Positions 1-13,285 of a stretch of 64,000 nucleotides of DNA are shown in pieces. The DNA is taken from assembly GCA_900618425.1 (NCBI GenBank), contig UZAN01040525.1:1-64000 (forward strand). The letters are read 5' to 3'. Every line of letters begins with the position of its first letter. The stretch's first letter is position 1. The notes below the pieces were generated by a model that was not told the DNA's origin, did not search any database, and worked only from the letters and a program-made list of their open reading frames with translations. Source of the DNA: Echinostoma caproni. Taxonomy: Eukaryota; Platyhelminthes; Trematoda; Plagiorchiida; Echinostomatidae. A program made the position numbers and the translations under genes.

Positions 1-3000
1 TCAAAATCAAGTGCTACGGATCTGTATACATTAAATAGTAAAATCTGACATTGAGAAAGCATAAGTTCTCTTTAGTAACGCTCAGGAAGCAAGTCATCCA
101 GTCCTCAATTTTAATACACGAAATCTCAACAGCGAGAGATGTGAAGCCCCTATTAATATCAGCTTTTGCATAATTTTTGATTAGTCTTCTGCATTATTCT
201 TTTATCAAGTTGCCTTTTTAAGAAGGAAGACATTTTCTCGCGACAGTAACGTAGTTTTCTTTCCAACTGATCTCTTACCACAGCTGTTTACAAACAATTT
301 GATGAATATTCACGGGTAATATTTGTGCTTACTGGTAAAATTTCAGATCATTGTGATATGTCAAATAATCATTTGATATAATGTACAGCACAATTCGTGT
401 CTTGCAGGCGAAATAATCCTGAGAAGTATTGATGGTATGAGCAATGATTGCCTGGTCTACCTAAATGCCAAGATTGTTTCCTAATAATGTTTAAGAATGT
501 TCTGTCTTTAAACACTTTCTTCTAGGAAGAAAAGACACTCTGACCAAGCAGATCAGGATACCGAAGAAGAAATCGTTTGCCCTACTTTTGTTATACGGTT
601 GTTCGACTCTAGAATTCGTTCATAGAAGTTAGTAAAACATTCAGTTGGTGTTAAAAACTGAAAACTGCTTCAATGGGAAATACCAAACATATCTGGTTTT
701 AAATGTTTTAGTTTTTTGTTTAATCCAACCACGCACAGCAACACTGAACAGAAATAAATAGTTGGACATCCCGGGGTCGGTTGATGAGGTTCTGGTAAAT
801 GTTAACATGCTGTTTTACAGAACCTCTCAGCATCTAATGATCATAGATCTTGTGGTTCTCCAATCGGTTTTATCATTTAAATTCTGTTCATTATATCTGA
901 TCTGCTATTATCTCATATCAGAATCGATTAATGAATGCGGTTGGCTGTATCCTGCTTTAGTGATTGGAAGTGATAACTATCATTTGGCACGTGATTATTG
1001 GTTATTGTTGTTGCTTTCAACAGGTCCTGTGTTCGATCCTCAGCCGAGTTGATTGTTTCTCCCCATGCTAATAGAGAGTAACCATGTTCAAACATTTTAA
1101 CAATGGATATTAGTTATCTTTGCTCGGTATTTGCTTCTATTCGTTCTTTCTTTATTCCCAAACGCCAAGAATCGATATGAAACTGTTTAAATATGGATTT
1201 TCAGTTGTCCCGTGAACCTGCCTCGCTTAAACCCAACTCAAATTTAGCAAAGGGTAATGAAAGATTTTGAGATTCAACAGGCTGATGGTATGCAATACTA
1301 TGGCCTGAAAGAAAATTATTTGCGTGTTTTTGTACCGAAAAAGTTTGAAGGAAGAGATTGTAAGAAAACGTCATCACATATAGTTTTTCTGAGTAAAACT
1401 ATCATTGGTAACTTTAAAAAGCGGTTTTGATGCACTATGAGTATGAAATAAGATATGTGCATCTAATATAAGGCACGTCTGAATTGGTTAGATAATTCAA
1501 CACAAATCGATGTGAATTGTTATATAAGTTGGTGTTCTTTCAAATAAATGATTATGTGTCCCAGACTGGATGGTCAATATAATTACTGCGCATGCAGACA
1601 AACGTCCACCACCTCAGGCCACAGATACTAATAAACATTTGGCAATCGCCTCTCGAATGACTTATCTCGGCAGTTTTGAACCCCAAATACTTATTTATGC
1701 CAATAAGGTTATTGGTTTAGTGGCGAAGTAAAAAAATATAGATAAACGATCAATTTTGATTGGATCATCTATTAACCAAACTTCTAAGCGTTTCAGCCAC
1801 AATTTAGAAAACAATAGCGGCCACTTCAATGAGGATTTTCAATCATGGGCGGCATCATCGATAGCATTCCAAACAGTGCATTGAATCAAATGGTGGGTCA
1901 GAATGTACTCGATCTTTTATCTCAAATGAACGATCGCAAATAATTTGTGTGGTATTGTTGAATATTTGACTGGTAAAAGTGACAGTGCATTCAACGGAGT
2001 TACTGAACTGGCAATATAGTGTGTAAAACAAATATGACAGTTCCGAAAACAGTTGGTGAATGTCTTCCAACAATTTTAGATTACTTAATCACATAGAACT
2101 AAATAATAAAAAAAAATATACGCATTGGTCTTTTTGCTCCTGATAATTTAATCGATCTATTAGTTTCCATAGCATCATAAAGTATTCGCCTGCGCCCACA
2201 GACAAATTTCACGTTCAGGTATCGTTAAGCATGAATATTTTTCTGTTTTATCTATTCCAGGATGAGCGATTTCCCGACTCATGCTCCGTGAATTGATGGA
2301 CTCTTTCGTCTGTTTGCTGATTTCTCTCACGTTTCAAGTACAAGTTTTCATCTCTCCAACCTTGTCGGTATTGATCCAATAAAAGGTATACACCATGTGT
2401 GCAAGTATGACACACTGGGGATATCAATAAAAGATACCTAAAAAACAAATCCAGAAAATGCAACTTATATGACTGGAAAATCTATCATTTATTAAAAACG
2501 TTCAATCCGAAAAACCAATCACGAAGCAGATGTAGCTTTTGTTATTCAATTGATACAAAATTGATCGTGTGGTAACTGGAAGGGAATGAACAATGGACAA
2601 ATTCAAGGCATAATATACATGATTAACTTGCATAGAGTATCTTGGTTGTAAAACGATAACATTTGGATGCAGCTCCACTTCAAGAGTAGGACAAATTCCG
2701 AAAAAAACGTAAGGTACCTCACGGTGCAATATGACTGTAGAAGAACATTATAAAAGGAAAATTATAGTGCTGTCGTATCGTGTTGTGTTTGCTGTGACTA
2801 ACAATCTTGTCTTCGTCTCACAATTTTCATCTCACTGACCATAAAATTCACTTTGACTGCAGTATACACGTGTACAGCTGCAGCGAAGCAACCATAAATA
2901 CATTGCGCGAACCCATAATTCTGACTTCTCGGCTAAATTTTGTGACGGTAAAATAGTATTGTCAGAATGAGAATAGTTCTCCAAATATTGTCGTGCGTTC

Positions 3001-4029
3001 TGCAAAACTCAGAAAGTATTTTTTCAGTGTTCATGTTGACGGCCTCCCCGAGCTGTCGGTGTCTCGTCACCACGCTAGGCAACATCGTCAGTGCCTGGTC
3101 TGGCTACGAAACGTCGACCAAACAAATTTTTCCCGCTCGGAGAAACTATCAACATGCGCAGCTCGAGCTACGGTCATTTCACAGCCTAACCGTGTTCACA
3201 TGGTGAATTAGCCTAACCGTATTTATATGCAGTTCGTTCTTGCCAAAGCGAGAGTTCTGAATGATTATTTATTCCCGTTGCCGACTGCCACTATCTTCTC
3301 ACGCTTAGCTCACTAGCTTCCTAAAAACAACCGGTTCTTTGCGATTGGAATATTAGTCGTGTGTCGTCCTACTCTCACACGGTATTGGATAATTTGCGCG
3401 AAAACGTTCAAACCTGTCTTCTTTTCCAACGAAAAACGTGTTTGGCATCGTTTTACAGTCGATTCATTGTGAGATGTTCTTTTTCATTTTTTCACTTCGT
3501 GCGAATCGGAGTGCTCACCACTATTATTGGTGCAAGCTAATACTTGCTTATCTAAATGCTGTTCTGAGCCTGTCAATGGTTACATTCCTGTACAAATTGC
3601 GTTACTCCCAAGTTAGAATGCTTTGTAATATGAAGCAGGATTCATTCAGTTTATTCCCACGTTTGTCCCATGGAAGAACGTTTGTTAGCTTCAGTGGTAG
3701 CCCATCAAAAACATTTGGACATTTCCGCACTTTTCCCACATTCAGACCATAGAATTATTAATTAGCTTCTGCAAACATGAATAATTGACTCCCACTGAGG
3801 GTTTTATCTAATGGAAACCAGTAAGTAGTATGTCACTTCGAGTATGAATATCTGGTTGATTTCAAATGCTGTCCCATTGGCATGTAATAATATTTGCTGC
3901 GATGTCATCTCCGATAGGCGATTGACGGTTGTGAAATTCCAAGTCCTCACCCTGAAGGCTGGTGCTGAAGCGAGCAATGTGTCATACCTGCAACAGTCTC
4001 ACAAAGATACGTTGGACTATGTCAAGTAT
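1..4029. other. No gene seen
   Basis: Frames are short and closed. A single B box-like word (GTGTTCGATCC, about 1030-1040) has no A box partner. Confidence 0.5.
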
Positions 4030-4205
4030 GTTCAAATGAGAAACGGTCTGATGAGCTGCCCGGTGTCTTATTAGGAGGTGTGCTTCTACATTCTACCGGT
4101 AAGGCCTCAGGTTCGCTCCCCACTCCGTAATTGGGTCGATGGATTCGCACTGCTGATGAGACCAAACCGGGTCAAAATAGTGTCCAGTTCCAAGCCTTTT
4201 TTGTG
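4030..4205 (+). mobile_element. Hammerhead-bearing tRNA-derived short element, decayed copy (subfamily 1)
   Basis: A tRNA-like B box (GGTTCGCTCCC, 4110-4120) is followed about 27 bases later by a hammerhead-like segment. The 5' part (AATGAGAAA..GTCTGAT.AGCTGCC, from about 4036) matches the start of the copy at 48.97 kb. The layout, polymerase III type promoter then ribozyme, is that of the S-m-alpha type elements of flatworms. Confidence 0.65.
4147..4190 (+). ncRNA. Hammerhead ribozyme relic, general-base position mutated
   Basis: Stem I 5' strand GCACTG (4147-4152), core CTGATGA (4153-4159) and stem II GACC/GGTC (4160-4163, 4170-4173) are intact. The next core word reads AAAA instead of GAAA, so the catalytic G12 is lost. 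Stem III is one base short and the 3' strand of stem I carries a mismatch. It is predicted inactive. Confidence 0.6.
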
Positions 4206-7200
4206 TATGCCTGAGTTACAGGATGAATTCACTCTCCATTATTCTCATTCCATATTTCACAATTTACCGATAATAGTCAATGAGTGGATAACTTTTGACG
4301 GATCTCGTTAATCAGTGTACGATAAAGCAAAAGATCCCAAAGCGGGCTTAATCCAGTTATTTTACGATAAATTTTCTACCCGTGTAGTACATATATTTCA
4401 ATCACAACTGATTAACAATCGATCAGGATTGAAAAGAAGCAAACCTAAATATCGGTATAGTACAAGTTTTCACAATGCAATCCAACACAAATCGATAAGA
4501 TTAAGCACTACAGCGGTAAGAGGCGACGAAAACCTGTGCAAGATAGGGAAAATATCAAGATTTTAGGGTGATTTTCAGTCTTATCATGCTAGTGCCGGAC
4601 TACCCGTGAAGCCAATCTACTTTTAAGGATCAGCTTTGTAACCTCGAATAGCAGCTGGATAGAAGAATCGTGACACGTAAACTGTTTTTGGACTGATTGT
4701 TAACTATATAGATTAGATTGTGGGTAAATGACCCTAACTTTGAGCTACTTGGCGACAGACTGCTTAGTGCGTGCATGGTCCGAGATACGGGTTGGAAATC
4801 GTCCCTGAGCTATTCGGACGGACTAACGAACGCAAGTTAGTTGAGAAATACAAACACTTGACGAGGTGATTGGAGAGTAGATCTGTCCAAATTGAATTCC
4901 AGAAAGCGTTGGTTTTGTGTCTGAGAATACNGAATACTATGAAGGATGCAGCATTACAGGTTTCAATACTTTCTTCACCTGAGCTAAGAACAGTTTGGGC
5001 TGTCAAAATTCGTCACTTAAAATCAATGTCACAGTTATTCTATTCGGTTCTGCAAGCTGATGTGAATGCTACTGATGTCTTGAGCACATGTAAAACCGGA
5101 CTACCTTGTCGCGATTTCATTTCCCTGGGCGAATGGTCCGAGCTAATCACAGGAGCCACTGTTTTAATCGCATTGCATTACTGAGGGCGATTCTGGAAGT
5201 TACTTAACCCCCTAACCAAAGGGCATTTATTCAGCTCTGCTTAATTCAAATGTGTATCGTTCCTTATCAATCATTCACACGATAGTTTAAACATTTCGAT
5301 CACGTATAATCAATACACGCCATGCGCCTCAGATCATTTTTCCACCCGTCTTCAGCCATTCAGAATATGGGTCTCTTGATCTCAGGCAGCTCCATCTCAT
5401 CTGACCGTGCACAAAGCATCATCATGGGTCGTCAGAACATGTCAACGAGGACCACACGACCTGTTTGATAAGTGTGATGAGTATATGGTTCAACGAAGAC
5501 AGAAATGCCATGAACCTACAGTCGGAAATAATTTGGGCGCCTTCTTTCGGTCAAACTATCGACTAACTGGGTTGAACAGACACAGCTAGCTTTATTTTGA
5601 TTTTACACGGATTACTCGAAGAAAACAATCATTTGAGATGAAATGAAAACCTGATAGAAGGGTGTGAAAAAACATTATCAGCTGACATTGTGAATTCCAA
5701 TGACACTTTTGAGTTTTGCCCTCGGTAGATAACTCAAGCAGCCGAAAAAAGTTTACGGTCTTTCTCAATTAATATTAATTTAAGACGCCTTCAGTACTAC
5801 CGTCTGAAGTGTATCAGGCGCCAAAAAAACTGAAAACAGAGGCAGTATTGCATAGCAATAATCTTTTAGCAAATGAACTGTACCAGCTGAACGCAAATCC
5901 TTTGATGCTCGATAAGAGTTCCGTAGAACACACCGCCAAACGAGAGGTGGACATGAATCTACCCCAGCCGATAACCGGAACAACAGGCGATGTCTGTCAG
6001 AAGAGCTTGGTCACTCGCAAAATTTGTGCATCCACATGGATGTTAATGTGTGGTTTCCACGATTTATGCGCCAGCCATCTCCGGCTCGATTTGTGGAACA
6101 CATAATGTTCCCAGAGAACTTGAATAACAAACCTCTTTCTAGTTGCCTTCTCCGAAAGCGCTTCTGTAAAATGTGAGTTCTGGTTAATAGGTCAAGTTGG
6201 TGTTGTTGAACTAATCCAAGGAATACAAAGATAAATCCAAGAGAAATGGCAAACGCAAGGAACGGCTTTCAGTCAGTAGTCCGTGTGGTTATTGAGATAT
6301 TTTACAACTTCTATCAGTCTTCTTTCTCATGCACCATACTGTCCTGGTAATGATCCATGGATGATAAAAGTCATCCCAGGTATTCCGAGAATGATTGTTA
6401 CGCTTTTAGAGCACAAAACAAACAATTGAAGACCCCCAGAGCTCTCTTTGCCACCCGTGCGGAATTCTGGAACCTAAAACAAGCCGCAAGGCAAAACAAT
6501 ACCAGAACACTATTGAGGATCGACCATAGCTTTGACACCTCATTCATGAAACCTGATCTTAGCCGAAAACAGGTACGTTTCGTGAATCTTGCCTGACTTC
6601 TTGCTGCATCACTCCTCGGGGATTCCTTGGGAAATTTTCCACGCTGAAGTTAAATTTCCCATTCAATCCTTGATCGACTATCAATGTTGCACAAACGTGG
6701 CTATCAGCGGTCAGTATTCCTTCCGAGAAGTCTTTGACTTAGATGTATTAAATTAGATGAATTCGTTTGACACTGAGTGCCGGTGTTTTACTCAACTTTG
6801 GTAATCAAAGTTGTTATGAAATAATTAATTTTTCTTGTTTTGTTTTTGCACACGTTGATGCAGAATAAGACTGATTTTGAACCACAGGTTGCTTTTCCTT
6901 ATGTCCTGGTTCTGTCAACGAAAATCCTTACTTCAAACACACATCCGCTCTTCAGTCGTGTGAAGAAGGTCACAATGTTTGAAAAGTTGCAGTAAGCTAC
7001 AATGGTGATTTTGTTGACAGCTAAAGGGCTGTCGGCTTGATACATCCTTTATCGGTACACCTGGGATTCAGTTAATATGCCAAGCTAATAATCAAATACA
7101 ATTATTGTCGTTCTATCAAAACCATTTTGTAAATAATACTCTCGTCTCCCAAGACCACATAGCTCAACTTGACCCATTTTTACTTAATTCACTGACATCC

Positions 7201-8302
7201 TGACAGAAATTTGCCAGCAATCCTACAATTGTCCAAATGTGGCCTATAACTGCTGAACCTAGTACCAAAGTTACTATCTGAACTCGAACCGTTCAAATTT
7301 ACATGAAAAATGGATATATCAGAGAAACTTGCATACATTACCCGGGATTCCAGTCGGTGTCTGAATATCAGCAATTGAAGAAACTAGCAACGGTTCAAAC
7401 CAACTCTATCAAACTGCAGCATAAAGATAAGGCGATGCACGAAGATTTGACGGGGCGCAAGGTTATTTCTAACCAAAGACTCAAGGCTGAAGATCAACAG
7501 TGGAAAGTTGGTGTTAGCATAGGTCGGGAGGATTACAGTTATCATACTGGAGGTGAACTAATACTGAAAATTCTACAGGATAAAGTGTTCCAGTATCACC
7601 AGTATTGAAGGTTTGCCGATTCCTTTCATATCCTCACAGAACAGTGTAACTTTAGTCCTGAAGTGTCAAAACAAAACTATTGGTTTGAACGGTTCCACTG
7701 AGCACGTTGCAAAAAACATTGGTGAATAAGCTTCTCTCCGGTGACGTTCAGTCACGCCAGCGCATCGCGTAAAAGGAACTCAATATAGGCACAGGTAGTC
7801 AGCCATCAAAAGTCTTTTGGTAAATGGAAAATTAGAGATACATTAAACAATTTGTGCAGGCGCTTGAACCCCTTTGGTCTACACACCCCCACCCTCTTCA
7901 CACACACCATATTTGGAGTAGTCTCAACGATCAGATAACGCGACAAACAGTTTTGTGATAAATGACAATGACATATTTTATCCCAAGACAAAACACAGCT
8001 TCAAATAATATGTGATAATTTTCCTTCTAACAAAACAAATTTTACAGTTGGCTGCTAGCATGTACATTGGGGTCACTTTTTATGTGTTGACATAGATAGG
8101 AAGCATTGAAATTGAGCGTCTTCGCGACTTCGTGTATTTTTTGCTCTACTATTCGCTGGGTCAAGGATGCATCCTAAGGTCTGTGCAATATATCCTCTCA
8201 AGCTAAGATCGGTTTGGTGATTCACACTCCTAATTGACCACCTATCTTATTCTGAAGAGTGTTCGACTGAAAAGTATTCTGGAAATTGTGAAAATAGATT
8301 GG
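4206..8302. other. No gene seen
   Basis: Several frames of 60-104 codons occur on both strands without recognisable motifs. One unknown base at 4931. Confidence 0.5.
4931..4931. other. Unknown base at a probable unmerged contig overlap
   Basis: GAATAC stands on both sides of the n (4925-4930 and 4932-4937). Joining the overlap would remove seven bases. Confidence 0.65.
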
Positions 8303-8839
8303 TTAATTGGTTGACAAAATACGACAGTCGTCATGATCCTTCTGTGAAGTATTTTTTCCTTGGTTTTGTGGTGCATTCCCGGATAGAAAACGTGAGCGTA
8401 TCATGTTCTCGTGCGGGCTCAATACGGACATTGGCTGAAGTGATTGTGTATCATCAACCTGCTTCGTTCTCGAGAGGAATTTACAAAAGTAGCGAGCAAC
8501 TGTACCATCAAAAACTGCTGCTGGGGCTTTGCAACCACAGATTTTGAGGTCTCGTGCTCGATCGAACTGAAGTGTTTCTCCGAAAACGCACCTCATTCGT
8601 TGGCCTATCTGATCTGCTGCATGAATTGCAGCGTGGATTCCACAAGGATTTGTGCCAAAGTCTATGATTATCGCCCATAACTCGTGGTCACTGCTTGTCT
8701 GCGGTCGATCTAAGTTTGCGCTCTCAGTTAAAATAGAATTTCTCTTCCAAAACTGTCGGTAACTCGTCGTATTCGCGTTCCCTCGACTCAGATCTTTGAG
8801 CCTCCACTTATTAATGAACCTGTTTTGGATAAACACCAA
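8303..8839 (-). CDS. Unrecognised 178-codon open frame (possible exon or element fragment)
   Basis: This is the second-longest open frame in the window. It has no ATG at its 5' end, so if real it is an exon or a piece of a mobile element. Internal features: a Cys pair in ICGCKAP near the middle and no clear membrane segment or known motif. Overlapping frames of 78 and 82 codons on the other strand show that the stretch is simply poor in stops. By a rough estimate at about 40% GC, a frame this long would be unexpected but not impossible by chance in 64 kb. I recognise no family. Confidence 0.2.
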   Translation of the reverse strand: MVFIQNRFINKWRLKDLSRGNANTTSYRQFWKRNSILTESANLDRPQTSSDHELWAIIIDFGTNPCGIHAAIHAADQIGQRMRCVFGETLQFDRARDLKICGCKAPAAVFDGTVARYFCKFLSRTKQVDDTQSLQPMSVLSPHENMIRSRFLSGNAPQNQGKNTSQKDHDDCRILSTN

Positions 8840-9765
8840 ACCGTCGAGGTTCCATACTGTTTTAATCGAAGATGCTCACGCATGATAAGTGGCTTCTTTT
8901 CCTTTGTGGTGTACATATTACGATATTGTTCGGAAGAAAATTCGACAATCTTCCCAAAGAGTCTTGATTGAGCTTTATTAATTGATTCACAAGCAGTTTT
9001 CGTATATCTTTGGGCATTTCAGTTTGGTCAACGCTACCACCGCATTTGCTTTTGTGTCCGTTCTTCTACTACCGGCCCAACTGATCGATATTCATCACAT
9101 AACCTTTGTCAGTGGTCTATTCGCTGATGCTCACCTGTGACCCTGACTAGTCGGTGATCTGGTTTCACATGAACAATGTGACCTCCTTCATCCTTGTCGT
9201 CTGAAAAAGAGGGAAAATTAGATACCGCAGAATGTCAACAAACTTTGCACTCCCAATGGTCTTGTGTGATTTAACGAATGCTGTGAGAGTCGTTAAAACA
9301 TAGCCTTCATGCATCATTACCCCCGTACACTCGTGAGCCACACTTTCGGTAGAACAGCTAGTCATACCCGATCCACAGACCGACTATTTGACCTACGTGT
9401 TTAGCGCACAATTTTGCCCCGGGGGCAAGGGAAGCCAGACGATAATAACAACAACGGCGGATGCACTCAATGCGTCGGTTGCGGTATACAATGTGGTCAA
9501 CAGTGTGTCTGCAAGGCCATTGACAGTAAAAATAATGTTACCAACACAGTTTTGACTGTTGTCCAAACAAATTTACCCAAAATCACAGAATTATCACTGC
9601 TAAGCGACCAACGGATGAGGTTAACCACTGACGTGCACTGTATCCAAGTGGGGACCAACACCGGAATCGTTTAATTTAAATGTAATTGGGTTGAATTAAG
9701 TGGAGCATGTCGTGTATTAGATCTTAGTTGAGGAAATGTGTCTGAGTTTCACAAGCGAGCCCCAC

Positions 9766-9766
9766 N
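9766..9766. other. Unknown base at a probable unmerged contig overlap
   Basis: GCCCCAC stands on both sides of the n (9759-9765 and 9767-9773). Confidence 0.7.
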
Positions 9767-10222
9767 GCCCCACTCGTCTGATAAGCTCAGTCGCTTTAGA
9801 TATGATAAGGAGAAAAAGTGATGGGTAGTTGGGCTACAGTTTCTACACACTTGTACGGCTCTCCATAAAGGCGTTAATTCGCGGTCACAAACAAGCACAA
9901 AACAAGCAAATAATGAATGATCGTTTGGTTTGTTTAAGTGTGTGAATGTGTGGATACACGGAAGCCATCACTGTACATGTGGTTAGAATGAGTGCGATTT
10001 ATGGGGGTTGGGTTACTCATCTTGATTATATGAAATAAAAGGGGTTACTTTGCGCACACCTAACGTCGGTTACCATAATGATGATAAAAGTGTTCCCTTA
10101 AATCGATTGACTGCTGTGGGAATCCGTAAACGATCTTTACGGCGGCCAAACTCGCGTTGTAGACTAGTTGGTCTGTTGAAGTCAACTCCGTATTTTTCAC
10201 GCATTACGTGTGCGGCAATTGT

Positions 10223-10223
10223 N
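10223..10223. other. Unknown base at a probable unmerged contig overlap (16-base word)
   Basis: CGTGTGCGGCAATTGT stands on both sides of the n (10207-10222 and 10224-10239). A 16-base exact word flanking an unknown base is the clearest sign that these n bases are assembly joins. Confidence 0.85.
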
Positions 10224-10524
10224 CGTGTGCGGCAATTGTTCTCTGACTGTCGTCCACCGGTCCAATCTCTGGGAATTTTATCACAAAGCTCATATGGTCA
10301 GTAATTCAAATAACTAGGCTTCTGGACGTTTGGTCAACCTAAAGTCGATTGATCGCTACCATCAGCGAATGCCGAGTCACATTGGAAGATTGTCTTGACA
10401 ACGACCACACACTCAGTTATCAACCAAATATGACAGGTGGGGAAAAAACATCTCATATTTTTGTCTGGAATAAATGTTATTTGGATATCACCGTTCATGT
10501 TACATACAAACTAATTGTGTTGCC

Positions 10525-10525
10525 N
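10525..10525. other. Unknown base at a probable unmerged contig overlap
   Basis: TGCC stands on both sides of the n (10521-10524 and 10526-10529). Confidence 0.5.
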
Positions 10526-11708
10526 TGCCACGGGACTGCTCAATTTCCGGCTAGTTGGAAATATGCTCCTGTAGACTTTGGTCAACCTGTCTGAATTGGA
10601 TGACTATAGAACGAACGATTTGCTAACGAAACGTCGGTGATATGTCGTTGGAATTCATGAAAAAGCATACGCATTCTACTCAATGACTTGTACCGTCCAA
10701 CATCCACTAATATTCTACATTTTTTTCTGAGGATTTGGTAAACCAACAGGGTTTTCTAAAACGTCACCGATATTATGACACAAGAGAAAATCATACGGGA
10801 TATCATCAGACGATTCCCAAATATCCATAGATATGTGAAACAACGTTGAACCTAGTGGATAAACACAATAAGACGACAAATAATTACAGTGATTTTGAAA
10901 TGAAACTATAACTCACACTACATTTATGATGACAATCATGCTTCCGGATTAAACTTATGGTTGGTTCGCAGGTTTTAATCTTTTGACCTCCAAATTGCAG
11001 CTGAAAAAGTGAGACGAAAAATATGGAGTTTGCATTCAAAATCTTCAACACAGATCTCTTTAAAAAGCTGGTAGAAGGAAGGTCCAAAAATGCACGAATA
11101 TATTTTGAACTCAGTCAATATAATGAATTGTTAGCAATGCCGGTGCCGTAAATTCACCAATTGCCCGGGACCATTTCCGTGTATACAGCAAAATAATAGC
11201 TCGGCTAAAGACCCGCAAATCTAAAATGAACAGTTCAGTCTAATCAAAGAACGCTTATGAGACAACAATTTTTCATATACTGTCCTAATCAATTTAAAAT
11301 AAACTATCGTCCGTTGAGAAGTGGTAATTGAGAATTTGATGTTTCTTCAAGTGCTTAAATTCAAACTAGTTACACTTAAATATTCACAATAAATATCATT
11401 TTGGTCTGTTGAGACAAGGGAGAAATGTATGATCTCTAAGTTGTGGCTCAGCACCAGCTAGTAGATATCAATCAATATAGATTCTAGATATTAGTTAACT
11501 TTGCTTTTGTGTGGATTCAAATCAGACCTAACTGATTAGTCTTCATTGGTTAGAAATTCTAAAAAACTGCGAATTATTACAGCTGTGTCCCAAATTAAGT
11601 AGGTAAAATAAGCACACAACCAATTGAGCAGTAAGTTTATCGTAAACGGCAAATATATAGCCGGTTCAGAAACCGAGGAACAAGTGGAAACGAGCAGCGT
11701 GTAGGAAA

Positions 11709-11730
11709 GCAGGCAGGCAGTCAGGCAGGC
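11709..11730. repeat. (GCAG/GGCA)n microsatellite
   Basis: Imperfect tetranucleotide run GCAGGCAGGCAGTCAGGCAG. Confidence 0.8.
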
Positions 11731-11786
11731 CGACTCCGTCTCACACGTCGCACTACAAACGAATGCCGTCAAGCCAGAATTCAAAC

Positions 11787-11829
11787 AGTCAATCAATCGA
11801 TCAACCGATCGATCGATCGATCAATCAAT
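11787..11829. repeat. (ATCA/GATC)n microsatellite
   Basis: A tetranucleotide run drifts from TCAA to ATCG units with a pure (GATC) core. It lies 57 bases after the GCAG run. The GATC core is self-complementary. Confidence 0.85.
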
Positions 11830-13212
11830 TTGGCCACAGACATGTATGAACAAAAATCAGTCAGTTGCAGGCCACAAGAATTACATTTCTCAAATGGAGT
11901 TTAAGGGTGATGGCCAACCATTTTGGGATATACCAAAATGAAACAAGCTTTTCCTGTGATAAATTTGAAAAGAGACTTGAGCATGGTTATACTAGCTTCT
12001 CTTTTCAAATATATCAAAAAATCAACATATTGGATATTGCGAACTTGAAACGTCCATTTCACTGTATAGCGTCGATCAGCTGCGTACGCATTTTTACTGT
12101 GAAAAACATTTTTGGAACATAGCCGTTCGATGTTTAAAATCAACTTGTAAAATCTAAGCATTTAGTAATAATTTACAAAATCCGTTTTATCTGCTCTAAA
12201 AATTGCCTGAAACAGAATCAACCGAATTTCAAAGATAAATTAATTTCAGTTTCATTATTTCAAACCAAATGAGTATCGCATGAAATAAAGTGTTTGACTT
12301 GATCCACAGAAGATAGATTCAATTTTATTGCATTCATTTATTTAATGGTAATGCTGAAAAATATTCTCAAAAGATAAACCAGAAAAGCAATTCCACGAGT
12401 CCTGTCAAAAAATTGAAATGCCAGGAGCTTTGCGTTATGGAATTTGTTCTGTCAACGACAGGTGGTGTCGAAACTACAAACCCTGTCAGTGGATTACACT
12501 TGTCAACATCCATGTGAGGGTGTCATCTTCAAGACTAGATCCATGATAAAAGTTTTTAAAACGATACTAGGTTATTGATTTCTTAATGTTCAAAACTGAG
12601 TTGAGGGGAGGTGATTCAAAATTTGTCCAAAATAGGGCAAAATAATTAATGCTAGTGCGATTAGTTGTTGCAGAGGAAAATTGATTGACCGCGGTTTATC
12701 ATGTAGTACAAAAACCGTGCAGCTTGTCGAATCTAATCTCTATTGGCAAAGTTGAAAATAGAATTGCACATTCTAGGTTTTAACCTGGAGCAAACGTTTG
12801 ACAGAACGAACTGGCAAAAGGAACATTTCCATTCGTGTTAAGTCAAAGAAAATTAGTACACACTAAGTCAAATAAACTGTCGAACATGTTCAATAACGTG
12901 CTATAATATGAAACTGAACTGAATGAGAGGATTTAGGTAATCGTATAACGCGCGGAATTTCCGTTTCCCGAATTTTGTGAATCACGATTTGGAAACGCAT
13001 AGTAAATTTTGCTAATTCTTGGACAATTTCCTTCATATCACTAAATAGACAATAGGTATGTTGCCCTCTATCTTCTCAAATACATTTGCTTGATAATTTG
13101 TCATTTGATTTGCGATTGCACATATGTTCATTTTCATCCTAACTTCTCTCTGGTGAATAGACAAACATTCAGTTTTAAGAAAATAAGAAGATTCTGATCA
13201 GACGATTTTCGT

Positions 13213-13285
13213 AGAACAAACAATGAGGTGATGGGTTTCGAACACACGTCCTGTTAAGTGATAATTTGGTGATACAGCCCTCAGA
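13213..13285 (-). mobile_element. Second tRNA-derived short-element family, fragment
   Basis: The minus strand reads CACCAAATTATCAC, GGACGTGTGTTCGAAACCC and CATCACC. This matches the 59.5 kb copy (CACCAAATTACCAC, GGGACGTGTGTTCGAACCCC) around the B box. The A box and the tail are not recognisable. Confidence 0.65.

Larger units (their letters stand above)
8840..13212. other. No gene seen
   Basis: Holds three unknown bases at contig joins (9766, 10223, 10525) and two neighbouring tetranucleotide runs near 11.7-11.8 kb. Nothing else is recognisable. Confidence 0.5.

Noticed and set aside
1021..1060. GTGTTCGATCCTC, a B box-like word
   Set aside because: No A box at suitable distance and no family tail; an isolated 11-base match is expected by chance.
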